From Muribaculaceae bacterium (GTDB taxonomy: Bacteria > Bacteroidota > Bacteroidia > Bacteroidales > Muribaculaceae): 51,043 nt of DNA. Positions 1 through 8,948 of this stretch are shown piece after piece. Position numbers and translations under genes: made by a program. Positions within the stretch are counted from its first letter, which is position 1. Each line of letters starts with the position of its first letter. The DNA lies in assembly GCA_029051525.1 (NCBI GenBank), contig JAIDKG010000092.1:1-51043 (forward strand). Reading direction: 5' to 3'. A model generated the notes under the pieces. That model saw only the letters and a list, made by a program, of their open reading frames with translations. It had not been told where the DNA came from and made no database searches.

Positions 1-74
1 AGAGTGGTCGATTGCGGCGGTCTTGAAAACCGTTGAGGGTAACACCTCCGGGGGTTCGAATCCCTCTCTCTCCG
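1..74 (+). tRNA. tRNA-Ser (anticodon UGA), 5' end cut by window
   Basis: The window opens inside a serine tRNA. The anticodon loop is CTTGAAA at 22-28, giving anticodon TGA at 24-26. A long variable arm (GAGG...CCTC) follows, as expected for tRNA-Ser. The T-arm GGGTTCGAATCCC is intact, and the 3' acceptor strand TCTCTCC ends at 73 with discriminator G74. CCA is not encoded. About eleven 5' bases lie outside the window. The 3' end is the attachment site used by the element remnants that follow. Confidence 0.95.
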
Positions 75-79
75 CAAGA

Positions 80-101
80 AAGCCTGATTATCAGGCTTTT
101 G
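80..101 (+). terminator. Rho-independent terminator of tRNA-Ser
   Basis: The hairpin AAGCCTGA-TTA-TCAGGCTT is followed by a T run directly behind the tRNA. The same sequence, with one change, recurs at about 1600-1621 because it lies in the duplicated unit. Confidence 0.75.
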
Positions 102-109
102 TTGTATAT

Positions 110-153
110 ACACCCAATTTTGTACCCAAAACGGTCAAAATTGGGTGTTTTTA
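110..153 (+). terminator. Second hairpin (12-bp inverted repeat) with T tract
   Basis: ACACCCAATTTT at 110-121 is complementary to AAAATTGGGTGT at 137-148 and is followed by TTTTTATA. It may be a terminator or part of the integration site structure. The equivalent at about 1630-1673 in the second repeat unit is nearly identical. No gene is seen between here and 437, apart from the terminator at 344-370 and the GCGCTCTTA motif at 284-300. Confidence 0.5.
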
Positions 154-343
154 TATAATCTTCATTACTTCCAAATCCTTCTCCGATTATAGGGGTTACA
201 GTCGTTTTGGGTAGGATATTATATGGCTGCAAAAAGAATAAGAAACCGGCTTAAGAGGAGAAGGAGATGACCGAGAAAATTTTGAGGAACGCGCTCTTAA
301 ATAAAATGACTTTGTAAATCTTTGATTATTAGTGATAATAAAA

Positions 344-370
344 ATACCACCCAATTTTTTTGAGTGGTAT
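344..370 (-). terminator. Terminator of RhuM gene A
   Basis: Read on the minus strand, ATACCAC pairs with GTGGTAT across a loop and is followed by TTTTTATTA, about 70 bases after the stop codon of the 438-1307 gene. Confidence 0.6.
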
Positions 371-437
371 CAGTGGTTGTCAGGTAATATCCCGACTACT
401 ATTCAAGATATTACTTGAAATTTTCTTAATCTTGTCT

Positions 438-1307
438 TTACGACTCCAGATAAGTTATAAGTTCGTCAGCTGTCATTATCTCCATTTTGGAGAACGCTGT
501 CAGCTTTTTGCCTAAGTCCTTGAACGAGGCTCCGACATGATAGACTGTATCATCTATGATAAGGAAACGGTCGTGCGCCCTGCGGAAAGTCTTTACTTCA
601 ATCGGAGGATATTGAGCATTATGACGCTCAAGATCCTGACGCAGTGCCCTGCTTAAGGAAGGAGTAAAGATTGTGGCTGACACTCCTATGGCTCGCTTAT
701 CAAGCAGACGAAATACTGAATCATCGATATAATTATCCACAATGATGATACGGTTCTTGGCACTGCGTATGAGATCGCACATAAGGGTATAAGCATCGAA
801 TATCTGGCCGTCGAAGACGATTGCTTCTCTTGGAGGCAATGACGTGTTAAGAATAAAATCTATCTTTTCCTCTGTTTTTGCCATCCGATATTCCAATCGT
901 TCAAAGCGTTGGGAAACGGCATAGCCTTTCATTAGATAATTCTTGATCACTTTATTTGCCCATTGGCGGAATTGCGTACCTCTCAGGGATTTTACTCTAT
1001 ATCCAACGGATATTATAACATCAAGATTATAATATTTAGTCTTATATTTCTTGCCATCAGAAGCAGTTGTCAAGGATTCCTTGACAACTGAATTGCTATC
1101 GAGTTCTCCTTCTTTGAAGATATTGTTGACATGAAGGCTAATGTTCTGTTTAGAAGTCTGGAACAATTCTGTCATCTGCTGTTGTGTCAGCCACACAGTC
1201 TCATTCTCCAGACGGACTTCAAGCTTAACAGTTGAATCCGGTTGGTAAAGTATTATTTCATTGTCTTGCGATGATGGCGCCAGTGGTATAGGAGTATTCT
1301 CGTTCAT
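438..1307 (-). CDS. RhuM-like protein A with degenerate PLD-like C-terminal domain
   Basis: A 289-aa protein. The N-terminal part (about residues 25-135) looks like the RhuM/virulence-protein family: beta-rich start, then a helix-turn-helix-like segment (WLTQQQMTELFQTSKQNIS) and the family signature YYNLDVIISVGYRVKS, followed by FRQWANKVIKNYL. The C-terminal part (about 165-289) resembles a phospholipase-D-like fold. HDRFLIID fits HxKx4D with Arg replacing Lys, followed by GAS in place of GSxN. RhuM function is not established; a DNA-linked toxin-like or defence role is inference. A TAATTTTG box ends only four bases before the ATG, so the message may be almost leaderless. The first and last thirds match the paralogue at 1958-2863 almost perfectly, while the middle differs. 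Confidence 0.8.
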   Translation of the reverse strand: MNENTPIPLAPSSQDNEIILYQPDSTVKLEVRLENETVWLTQQQMTELFQTSKQNISLHVNNIFKEGELDSNSVVKESLTTASDGKKYKTKYYNLDVIISVGYRVKSLRGTQFRQWANKVIKNYLMKGYAVSQRFERLEYRMAKTEEKIDFILNTSLPPREAIVFDGQIFDAYTLMCDLIRSAKNRIIIVDNYIDDSVFRLLDKRAIGVSATIFTPSLSRALRQDLERHNAQYPPIEVKTFRRAHDRFLIIDDTVYHVGASFKDLGKKLTAFSKMEIMTADELITYLES

Positions 1308-1358
1308 ATTGCAAAATTAACAAAAAATTCTCATAATATGGCTATAACATTCAGGAAA

Positions 1359-1553
1359 TCAGTCAAAACGGCTCATTGCATTAACTTTGATACTATCGGC
1401 AATGTCGATATAAGGTTTCATTGCCTTATAATCACTATGTCCCGTCCATTTCATTACTACGTTTGGCGGTATTCCCAATGAAAGAGCCTTACATATAAAG
1501 GTTTTTCGTCCTGTATGGGTGCAAAGAAGTTCATACTTGGGATTTAAGTACAT
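1359..1553 (-). pseudogene. Tyrosine integrase, C-terminal fragment only
   Basis: The 64 codons match the end of a phage/transposon tyrosine recombinase. HTGRKTF supplies the H-x-x-R motif, WTGHSDYKAMKPYIDIA supplies the later Trp/His and the nucleophilic Tyr, and the usual short tail follows. The core-binding domain, the first catalytic Arg and most of the catalytic domain are missing, because the second repeat unit begins just upstream. The ATG at 1553 is therefore probably not a true start. It was most likely the integrase of the element now reduced to unit A, and it can no longer recombine DNA. Confidence 0.8.
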
Positions 1554-1863
1554 GATTATCTATGATTATATAGGTTATATTCCCTCCTTCTCCGCAAGAA
1601 AACCTGATTATCAGGCTTTTGTTGTATATACACCCAATTTTGTACCCGAAATGGTCAAAATTGGGTGTTTTTATATAATCTTCATTACTTCCAAATCCTT
1701 CTCCGATTATAGGGGTTACAGTCGTTTTGGGTAGGATATTATATGGCTGCAAAAAGAATAAGAAACCGGCTTAAGAGGAGAAGGAGATGACCGAGAAAAT
1801 TTTGAGGAACGCGCTCTTAAATAAAATGACTTTGTAAATCTTTGATTATTAGTGATAATAAAA

Positions 1864-1890
1864 ATACCACCCAATTTTTTTGAGTGGTAT
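1864..1890 (-). terminator. Terminator of RhuM gene B
   Basis: This is the copy of the 344-370 hairpin in unit B, located 3' of the 1958-2863 gene on the minus strand. The surrounding gap 1554-1957 otherwise holds only the att-like start of unit B and one GCGCTCTTA motif at 1804-1820. Confidence 0.6.
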
Positions 1891-1957
1891 CAGTGGTTGT
1901 CAGGTAATATCCCGACTACTATTCAAGATATTACTTGAAATTTTCTTAATCTTGTCT

Positions 1958-2863
1958 TTACGACTCCAGATAAGTTATAAGTTCGTCAGCTGTCATTATC
2001 TCCATTTTGGAGAACGCTGTCAGCTTTTTGCCTAAGTCCTTGAACGAGGCTCCGACATGATAGACTGTATCATCTATGATAAGGAAACGGTCGTGCGCCC
2101 TGCGGAAAGTCTTTACTTCAATCGGAGGATATTGAGCATTATGACGCTCAAGATCCTGACGCAGTGCCCTGCTTAAGGAAGGAGTAAAGATAGTGGCTGA
2201 CACTCCTGTGGCTCGCTTATCAAGCTGACGAAATACTGAATCATCGATATAGTTATCCACAATGACGATACGGTTCCTGGCACTGCGTATTAGGTCGCAC
2301 ATAAGTGTATAAGCATCGAATATCTGCCCGTCATAGATGATTCCTTCTTTAGGGGGCAGCGATGTCCGAACAAAGAAATCCATTCGATTGCTCAGCTCTT
2401 TTATCTGAATATCATGTTCAGAAAGCCTGTGATCAATCCGATTTTCCATATGCATCAATCGCTGATTGATACTGTAACCTCTCAGTAGATATTCCTTCAA
2501 CACCTTGTTAGCCCACTGACGGAATAAGGTTGCGTTTCTGCTGTTTACCCTATATCCTACCGATAATATGGCATCAAGGTTATAATACTTTGTGGCATAG
2601 CGTTGAGTGCCATCGTTACCCATATGTTCCAAAATGGAACATGTGCTATTCTCCTCCAATTCACCGGATTTATAGATATTGGCAAGATGCTTTGTTATGG
2701 CCGGACGTTTAGTACCGAACAAATCTGCTATCTGCTGTTGTGTCAGCCACACAGTCTCATTTTCCAAACGGACTTCAAGCTTAACAGTTGAATCCGGTTG
2801 GTAAAGTATTATTTCATTGTCTTGCGATGATGGCGCCAGTGGTGCAGGGGTATTCTCGTTCAT
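1958..2863 (-). CDS. RhuM-like protein B with degenerate PLD-like C-terminal domain
   Basis: A 301-aa paralogue of the 438-1307 product. About the first 45 residues and the last 120 are almost identical to it. The middle (about 46-175) is clearly different in sequence and 12 residues longer, with LFGTKRPAITKHLANIYKS at the helix-turn-helix position and YYNLDAILSVGYRVNS as the RhuM signature. The C-terminal domain keeps HDRFLIID and GAS. The pattern suggests that the recognition-like centre has been exchanged while the ends stayed fixed. It has its own terminator at 1864-1890. The cellular role is unknown. Confidence 0.8.
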   Translation of the reverse strand: MNENTPAPLAPSSQDNEIILYQPDSTVKLEVRLENETVWLTQQQIADLFGTKRPAITKHLANIYKSGELEENSTCSILEHMGNDGTQRYATKYYNLDAILSVGYRVNSRNATLFRQWANKVLKEYLLRGYSINQRLMHMENRIDHRLSEHDIQIKELSNRMDFFVRTSLPPKEGIIYDGQIFDAYTLMCDLIRSARNRIVIVDNYIDDSVFRQLDKRATGVSATIFTPSLSRALRQDLERHNAQYPPIEVKTFRRAHDRFLIIDDTVYHVGASFKDLGKKLTAFSKMEIMTADELITYLES

Positions 2864-2968
2864 ATTGCAAAATTAACAAAAAATTCTCATAATATGGCTA
2901 TAACATTCAGGTAATCAGTCAAAACGGCTCATTGCATTTGAGCGCGTTGTGCAAATGTGGGAAGGGGG

Positions 2969-4612
2969 CTAATCCCCCTCGTGATTAGGATCTGATTCGC
3001 GGGAGGAGGTGCCTTTTGCTATATTTTCTTGAGCCATATGCTGAAACTCGGATGGAGTCAGACCGGTCATGCGCTTGAAAGTCTTTGAGAATGTGCTTCT
3101 TGATTTGAATCCCAGACCTGTCACGATGGCCTCAATCGTGAGATGACCATACTGCTCAAAGTCAAGCAGACGTCGCCGGGCAACATTGATCCGGCGCTCG
3201 TTGAGCAACTGTGTGAACGTCTTGCCGTAGTCCTCATTAAGTACCTGCGACACATATTTCTGATTTGAACCGCATATTTCAGTCAATTCACGCATCGAGA
3301 ATCCCTCCATACAGAATACCGACTCATCAGTCATGGCCTTACGGATGCACTCCGAGATATGACTGCGGATGTCGCCACTTGGACCCGATGTTGCCGATGG
3401 CTTCTCCGGCTGTGACACCTCTATTGTATCAGAGGTCATAATTTCCAGATTGCGGTCGAACAGTGACTTGTTTTTGAGTCTCAGCTTACGGTTCTGTACA
3501 AATAGTATTGTGGTCATAATGGCGAGAAGCAACAGTGCACAAGCAATGACCATAATAACTCGCGACCGCATTTTTTCTTCAATCTGTATGCGTTTTATAC
3601 GTTGCTCGAACTTTGTTGTTTCATCAAACAGCTCCAGATCATGGATGTTGCCGTATTCACGGGCGCTGAACACCGAGTCATGCAGCTCAAGATGCTTAAA
3701 ACGGTATTTCGCGGCCAAGTCATTCTGTCCGGTAGACTGATAAAGTCTACTCAAATCGGAGTATACGCTGATTAGAAGTTCGGGATAGGCATTTTCTTTG
3801 GCAATACTCTCAGCTTTGCGGAGGAAAAACTCAGCCGAGTCGGGATTCCCCACATCGCGGTATTTATTGCCCAGAGCTATATATGATGCGAAATATTCCC
3901 GCTGTGGCATAAGAAGTCGCTGCGCGGAATCAAGGCTGGCACGAAGCATCGTGATGGCCTTCTCATGCTCTTTGTCAAGACTGAAGAGTTTCGCCTCTGA
4001 ATAGCAATGAGCCAGCGGCCATGCTTTGTCGCCGGGCGAACGTGGCACATTCTTCTTATAGTCTGATATGATGCTGCGTATGGTGTCGGGCGGCATTATG
4101 GTTGAATCGAAATCAGATGTCAGTAAATTGATGAGGGCTGCCGAAGCCATATATCCATTGCCCGAACGGATACTGGCATCAAATACACGTCGCAGACAGC
4201 GGTAAGCCTTCGGACGGTCGCCATAATACAGGAAGATCGCTGCAAGATTAAGATTGCCCGGTGAGTCATATCTCCCTTCAAGCCGAGAGGCGGCCAGAAA
4301 ATTTGAATAGGCTGATGCGTAATTGGCCTGAAGGAAATTCAATACTCCAAGGCTAAGGCGCGCTTCTACGGCATATTTTCTATCATCGTCGCTGACAGAG
4401 CTGCCATCACAGCGGTTGGCCAGAATTGTGAAAATAGCCATCGCGCTGTCGGTATGCTGACGCTCAATACAACGACCGCCCAACTCCGAAAGTGACCTGC
4501 TGTCGTAATTACGGAATTCATGGTACATTCGGTCGAATTCATCCCCCCTCGGAGCTCCGACCGATACCAAAGTAATGGCAGCCGCCAATATTGTGATTAT
4601 TAGTCTAAGCAT
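2969..4612 (-). CDS. TPR-containing membrane regulator with AraC-type DNA-binding domain
   Basis: The start chosen at 4612 (MLRLIITILAAAI) puts a hydrophobic signal or anchor first; a longer frame reaches 4687 but lacks this feature. The 547-aa protein has an N-terminal signal segment and an extracytoplasmic-looking helical region of tetratricopeptide-like repeats (about 25-330). One membrane segment follows (VIMVIACALLLLAIMTTILFV), then a C-terminal AraC double helix-turn-helix with the family end GLGFKSRSTFSKTFKRMTG. This architecture is common in Bacteroidales one-component sensors. It lies head-to-head with the large surface protein gene at 4781 and may control it (inference). Confidence 0.85.
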   Translation of the reverse strand: MLRLIITILAAAITLVSVGAPRGDEFDRMYHEFRNYDSRSLSELGGRCIERQHTDSAMAIFTILANRCDGSSVSDDDRKYAVEARLSLGVLNFLQANYASAYSNFLAASRLEGRYDSPGNLNLAAIFLYYGDRPKAYRCLRRVFDASIRSGNGYMASAALINLLTSDFDSTIMPPDTIRSIISDYKKNVPRSPGDKAWPLAHCYSEAKLFSLDKEHEKAITMLRASLDSAQRLLMPQREYFASYIALGNKYRDVGNPDSAEFFLRKAESIAKENAYPELLISVYSDLSRLYQSTGQNDLAAKYRFKHLELHDSVFSAREYGNIHDLELFDETTKFEQRIKRIQIEEKMRSRVIMVIACALLLLAIMTTILFVQNRKLRLKNKSLFDRNLEIMTSDTIEVSQPEKPSATSGPSGDIRSHISECIRKAMTDESVFCMEGFSMRELTEICGSNQKYVSQVLNEDYGKTFTQLLNERRINVARRRLLDFEQYGHLTIEAIVTGLGFKSRSTFSKTFKRMTGLTPSEFQHMAQENIAKGTSSRESDPNHEGD

Positions 4613-4730
4613 AACATAAATAATAGCATCAGCACGTAAATGCATGAAATACCCCCATATTACGGGTGTCAATTCGCGAATAGACACTCAGATACCACAA
4701 TGAGGGTGATGCATTTTTAGTGATATGAAT

Positions 4731-4738
4731 TAAATTTG
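4731..4738 (+). promoter_or_regulatory. Bacteroidetes -7 promoter box (TAAATTTG)
   Basis: TAAATTTG fits TAnnTTTG and lies 42 bases before the ATG at 4781. It would place the transcript start near 4745, which excludes the longer reading frame starting at 4736. The -33 box is weak (T-rich around 4713). Confidence 0.6.
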
Positions 4739-4780
4739 TGCAAATTTACTAAAAAAAATCACACAATAACACTTTATTCC

Positions 4781-7700
4781 ATGACGAAATCGAACAAGAT
4801 TCTTGCTATTGCAGCATTGGCATTGCCAGTCATCGGACTGACCGCCGCGACAGTCGGCGCAGTCAGCGACTCGCCGGCCACATTGCTTCAGGCAACGGCA
4901 GCTCCGACTAAGTCACATCTGCCTAAGAAAGTGGTTAAAATCGACGGCTTTCTCTATGAGGATTTTGAAAGCGTCCTCGACGGTGAGGACGGACTCCCCG
5001 ATGGCTGGGTAGCAACAGCCACACCGGGGATGGAGGATGACACTTGGCACGCCGGGACACTCGGGCGTGACGGCACTCCGCTCAACGGTGTGTCAGGCTA
5101 CAAGTATGCCTATATTTTAGGCAACCGCAACGGCAGTGCCCATGACTCATGGCTCTTCTCTCCCGGCCTTGAGATGAAAGCAGGCACCAAATATGTAGTG
5201 GAATTCTTCGCCTTGATGCCCCCGGTAACCGGAGATGAAATCCTGGAAAAACTACAAGTATATGTCTGTTCAGGCAACAGTGCGGCCGATGTAGTGACAG
5301 AACTTGATGTCATTGAGAATGACAACGACTACTGGCGTTACTATGGATATGAATTCACTCCCGAGACCGATGGCACCTACAATATTGGATTCCACAGCAT
5401 TTCGCCCGCCAATAGCAATTCGACAGTAATCGATGACCTGAAAATCTCGTCAGGCCCGCTGCCGCTATTCAATGGCGATGATGAAATCGATTTGGGCACC
5501 ACCGATACTCGACTCAAGCTCCTCAACGGCACATACCGCATCTCTAATAGAGGTATGGCACCGTTAGAGGTATCTCTGCTCTCCGCCTCGGAAGGTGTCG
5601 AAGTGGAAGGGCTTCCTCTCACAATCGCCGCTGATGACTACGAGAATATAAAAATAAAGGCCGTCACCGTCGAGGCAAGCGACTATGAGGGTTCTGTAAC
5701 CCTGAAGACCAACGACCCGACCCGGCCTACCATGACCATCAAGCTCACCGGTACCGTAAAGCAGGCCCGCCTCACCGGATATAACTATGAGGACTTCGAG
5801 GCCGGTGGTCCCGAAGGATGGGATCTCAGCTTCGGATCCGGCAATGTCGCTTTATATGGCGGACATAATTCATCTCGTGCGTTTTATACGACTACCGTAT
5901 ATTACGATGATCCCCGCAATGAGGAGCTCAACGGTGTGGGATTCACTACCCACTATGTAGATATGGGCGACAATCCGGAGGTAAGCTTCTGGTATCAGAT
6001 GGCAAAGGTAGATTTCTCCGGCAATGTCACTGGTCCGGCCGAGACAGGCGATGTGTCGGTAAAGGTGCTCATGACTGCCGACGATGGCAAGACCTACGAC
6101 ACTATCTATTCCATCGAGCCTGACGGAGAGCACTCGCATCAGCCGACTCTCGATTGGACCCGCGTCTTTATCCGCGTGCCTCAGTATGCCGGGAAGATAT
6201 GCCGCTTAAGAGTAGTATTCAATCAGCCCAGCGGCGCTTCCTTCTTCAATCAAGTAAGATGCATGGCCGATGATGTGGAAATCGGAACCATCGTGGCCAA
6301 CGACCTCCGTGCCACAGCCCTCACAGGACCGGCATTGCTCAATACAGGCAAAGAATATGAATTTGAGGCATATGTCGAAAATCTCGGCAGCGAGTTAATG
6401 TCAAATTACAAAGTCCAGCTCCTTGATGCCGACGGCAATATCCTCGACACAGCCGATGGGGTAGAAATAGAGCCCTCCGGCAAGAGTAGTGTGAAACTCC
6501 ACTGGACCCCCACTCAATCAGGCAAAATCTGCCTCAATGCCTTAATCGTATCAGACTCCGATCCTATCCAGGAGAACAACCAATCCTACGCCCACTACGT
6601 TCAGGTGCTCCCCGAGGGCAACTCAGCCGTACGCATCGAGCATGGCGACGCACTTGCCGCAATGGCAATGCCCATCAACTTCTATGCGGTGGAATCAGCC
6701 ACCCAGAGCATATATCTTGCCAACGAAATCGGAACAACAGCCGGTGAAATCAACTCGCTTGTGTATACATCATATCTTGATGCCGACTTCTATGGAGAGC
6801 CATTCCAGGTATATGTGGCCGAAACTGACCTCTCTGAATTCTCTACTCCGGATTTCATTGACCCTGCATCATTCACCAAAGTATTCGATGGTTCGCTCTA
6901 CATGAAGTCAGGAACCCGCGATGTAGTGATACCTTTTGATGCTCCCTTTGAATATAAGGGAGGCAACATCGTAGTTATGTGCCAGAAGCTGGGCAAGGAA
7001 TTTGTGATGGGCAAATACTTCATAATCCACAAATGCCCGGACTCTCCCCGCACTATCCAGTCTTCATCCTATAAGGCAGGCACAATCGTTGCCGATGGAT
7101 ATGCCGATGCAATCACATCCGATGTGTATCCGCGCATCCGCTTCAACATGGTGAAGCCCGATGCGGGCATCATCTCAGGTAATGTCACAGGCCCCAATGG
7201 AGCCATAGAGGGTGCAATCGTAAAAATAAAGGGCACTCAGCGCTTTGAGATTACAGATGACGAGGGCTATTTCTACTTCGATGAAGTGGCTGTAGGGCAG
7301 TGTGCTCTCGAAGTTTCATGTCACGGCTACTACACCCTCACCGATACCGAATTCTCACTCGAAAAAGACCAGGAGAAGCATCTCGATCTCTCACTCACAA
7401 GTCTGCCGCGCTACTCACTCCAAGGCACCGTAACATCGGCCGAATCCGGCAAACCTATCAAGAATGTGCAGATCTCACTCTCCGGCTACGACGACTTCAC
7501 CACATTCACCGATAGCAACGGACACTATACCATCAGCGATATCGCAGGCGACACCGGCCTTGAATATAACATCATAGCGGCCAACGGATTCTTTATGGAA
7601 TCTCGAACCGATATCGATGTCGACAATGACAAGACTCTGGATTTCACTCTTGAAGAAAAGAGACTCCGCGCCCACAACGCAAAGGCCACTCCCACTGACC

Positions 7701-8701
7701 AGGGCACAATTCTGGCATGGGAACAGCCAATGCCTGAATTCCGCCATGACAGCGGCATCCCTGTGGATTATATGGGATGGACACACGGCAACAACGAGTG
7801 CATCATCGGAACAGCATTCCATAAGAAAGCTGAAATCAAGGAAATATCCTGGTATGTCACCGATAAATTCGGTGCACACAGCAACTTCAACGTATTCATC
7901 TTCGGTCTCGATGAGGAGGGGAAACCCAATCCCAAAGACATCCTGTATGTGGCTCGAAATGTGGAATACAAAGATAATGCCTGGAGCACTCACATCATCA
8001 GCAATCCCGTAAAAGCCGACGGATTTATGATTGCCGTGAGCTGCGATGGATTCATAGGAATGGGATTCTGCGAGCCCACCGATGAATATCCCTTCGCTAA
8101 AGGACAGAATTACTATGCGGGCGACTCATACAATATGACTATCAGCGACATGTCGACTTATCTGAACGTCAACCCCATGATTCGCGCTTACGGTGAAGAC
8201 CTCGACTACACCAAAGCCGACTCCGACCTTCAGGAATCGACCGGCGATGAAGCCTCCGACCGTCCGGAGCATGAATACAAAGTGTTCCGTGGCAATGATG
8301 GTGCCGCACAGTCTGAATGGGTTCTGCTCGGAACTACACAAAGCCTCAGCTTTATCGATAAGTATTCAGACTCTAAGCCCTACTTCTATGCCATCGTCAC
8401 ATCCTATGCATCAGGCGAGTCAGATGCTGTAATCTCCAACAGCATCTCATCCCTCTCCGTAGGCTCAATCAATGACCTTGGCGTAAATATATGCACCGGT
8501 CCGATTGGTGACTCACTGACAATCAATGGCTGCGAAAAAATAGCTTCTCTGATTCTGGTGGGCGCTGATGGTAAGATTCTGGCAAATATCGAGCATCCCG
8601 ACTCGAATATCGATGTGTCGCACATCGCCCCGGGCGTCATCTTCGCAATCATTACCCTTGATGATGGCAGCGTATATAAAGTACAGTTGCTCAAAAAATA
8701 A
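4781..8701 (+). CDS. Large secreted multidomain surface protein (choice-of-anchor J, CARDB-like, carboxypeptidase-regulatory-like domains)
   Basis: A 1306-aa protein; the start at 4781 (MTKSNKILAIAALALP) gives a clear signal peptide and lies downstream of the TAAATTTG box. Domains in order: choice-of-anchor J/MAM-like (YEDFES...DSWLFSP, about 55-220), an Ig-like segment, a second YEDFE-type jelly-roll domain (about 330-510), a CARDB-like domain (about 515-610), a third beta domain, two carboxypeptidase-like regulatory domains (GNVTGPNGAIEGAIVKIKG and GTVTSAESGKPIKNVQISL), further beta domains, and a C-terminal end resembling a sorting/secretion domain (ILVGADGKILANI...IDVSHIAPG). It is probably exported and surface-attached. 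Substrate or partner is unknown. The T9SS-type reading of the C-terminus is tentative. Confidence 0.8.
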   Translation: MTKSNKILAIAALALPVIGLTAATVGAVSDSPATLLQATAAPTKSHLPKKVVKIDGFLYEDFESVLDGEDGLPDGWVATATPGMEDDTWHAGTLGRDGTPLNGVSGYKYAYILGNRNGSAHDSWLFSPGLEMKAGTKYVVEFFALMPPVTGDEILEKLQVYVCSGNSAADVVTELDVIENDNDYWRYYGYEFTPETDGTYNIGFHSISPANSNSTVIDDLKISSGPLPLFNGDDEIDLGTTDTRLKLLNGTYRISNRGMAPLEVSLLSASEGVEVEGLPLTIAADDYENIKIKAVTVEASDYEGSVTLKTNDPTRPTMTIKLTGTVKQARLTGYNYEDFEAGGPEGWDLSFGSGNVALYGGHNSSRAFYTTTVYYDDPRNEELNGVGFTTHYVDMGDNPEVSFWYQMAKVDFSGNVTGPAETGDVSVKVLMTADDGKTYDTIYSIEPDGEHSHQPTLDWTRVFIRVPQYAGKICRLRVVFNQPSGASFFNQVRCMADDVEIGTIVANDLRATALTGPALLNTGKEYEFEAYVENLGSELMSNYKVQLLDADGNILDTADGVEIEPSGKSSVKLHWTPTQSGKICLNALIVSDSDPIQENNQSYAHYVQVLPEGNSAVRIEHGDALAAMAMPINFYAVESATQSIYLANEIGTTAGEINSLVYTSYLDADFYGEPFQVYVAETDLSEFSTPDFIDPASFTKVFDGSLYMKSGTRDVVIPFDAPFEYKGGNIVVMCQKLGKEFVMGKYFIIHKCPDSPRTIQSSSYKAGTIVADGYADAITSDVYPRIRFNMVKPDAGIISGNVTGPNGAIEGAIVKIKGTQRFEITDDEGYFYFDEVAVGQCALEVSCHGYYTLTDTEFSLEKDQEKHLDLSLTSLPRYSLQGTVTSAESGKPIKNVQISLSGYDDFTTFTDSNGHYTISDIAGDTGLEYNIIAANGFFMESRTDIDVDNDKTLDFTLEEKRLRAHNAKATPTDQGTILAWEQPMPEFRHDSGIPVDYMGWTHGNNECIIGTAFHKKAEIKEISWYVTDKFGAHSNFNVFIFGLDEEGKPNPKDILYVARNVEYKDNAWSTHIISNPVKADGFMIAVSCDGFIGMGFCEPTDEYPFAKGQNYYAGDSYNMTISDMSTYLNVNPMIRAYGEDLDYTKADSDLQESTGDEASDRPEHEYKVFRGNDGAAQSEWVLLGTTQSLSFIDKYSDSKPYFYAIVTSYASGESDAVISNSISSLSVGSINDLGVNICTGPIGDSLTINGCEKIASLILVGADGKILANIEHPDSNIDVSHIAPGVIFAIITLDDGSVYKVQLLKK

Positions 8702-8765
8702 AATCAAAAGCTACTTCGAGCCTTTCTAATAAGATGTAAGTAGCTACGAAGTATGCCCCTTAACG

Positions 8766-8802
8766 AAATCCGGCATCTCCTTAAAAGGTGATGCCGGATT
8801 TT
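8766..8802 (+). terminator. Rho-independent terminator
   Basis: AAATCCGGCATC pairs with GATGCCGGATTT across a short loop and is followed by T-rich sequence, 65 bases after the large surface protein gene. Confidence 0.8.
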
Positions 8803-8948
8803 ATATTATCGTCGGTCATGCATATTGCAAAACCATCGTAAGCGAGTGGCCGGTATGGTAAGAGCGGGCAAGTCGGGGCTGACCCTGTGGACTCCTACGA
8901 CAGCCTGAAAAACCACATCAGGCAGTCGATTTATCGGACCTAAACTAT
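8803..8948. other. Non-coding stretch, possible gene remnant
   Basis: No intact gene is seen. One plus-strand frame reads DPVDSYDSLKNHIRQSI around 8880-8930, which looks protein-like but has no start and no family that I recognise. It may be debris of a gene once located upstream of the wbp operon. Confidence 0.3.

Larger units (their letters stand above)
71..1382. repeat. Tandem direct repeat unit A (RhuM cassette)
   Basis: Bases 71-1382 recur at 1591-2938. The flanks are nearly identical, at an offset of 1520 before the RhuM gene and 1556 after it. The difference is a 36-bp length change inside the central part of the gene. The unit begins in the last bases of the tRNA acceptor stem and ends inside the last codons of an integrase gene. 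This looks like two related integrated elements, or cassettes, in tandem at the tRNA. Confidence 0.85.
1591..2938. repeat. Tandem direct repeat unit B (RhuM cassette)
   Basis: This is the second copy of the 71-1382 unit. It starts with the same tRNA-end-like bases (TCCGCAAGAA), carries the same hairpins, and ends at GCTCATTGCATT, the last codons of a second integrase whose remainder is gone. From 2939 the sequence is unrelated and starts with TGAGCGCGTT, part of a motif seen elsewhere in the window. Confidence 0.85.

Noticed and set aside
23..214. A 63-aa frame starting inside tRNA-Ser, with a twin at 1519-1734
   Set aside because: Begins within the tRNA or integrase stub and runs through two hairpins; the similarity between the two exists only because the DNA is duplicated.
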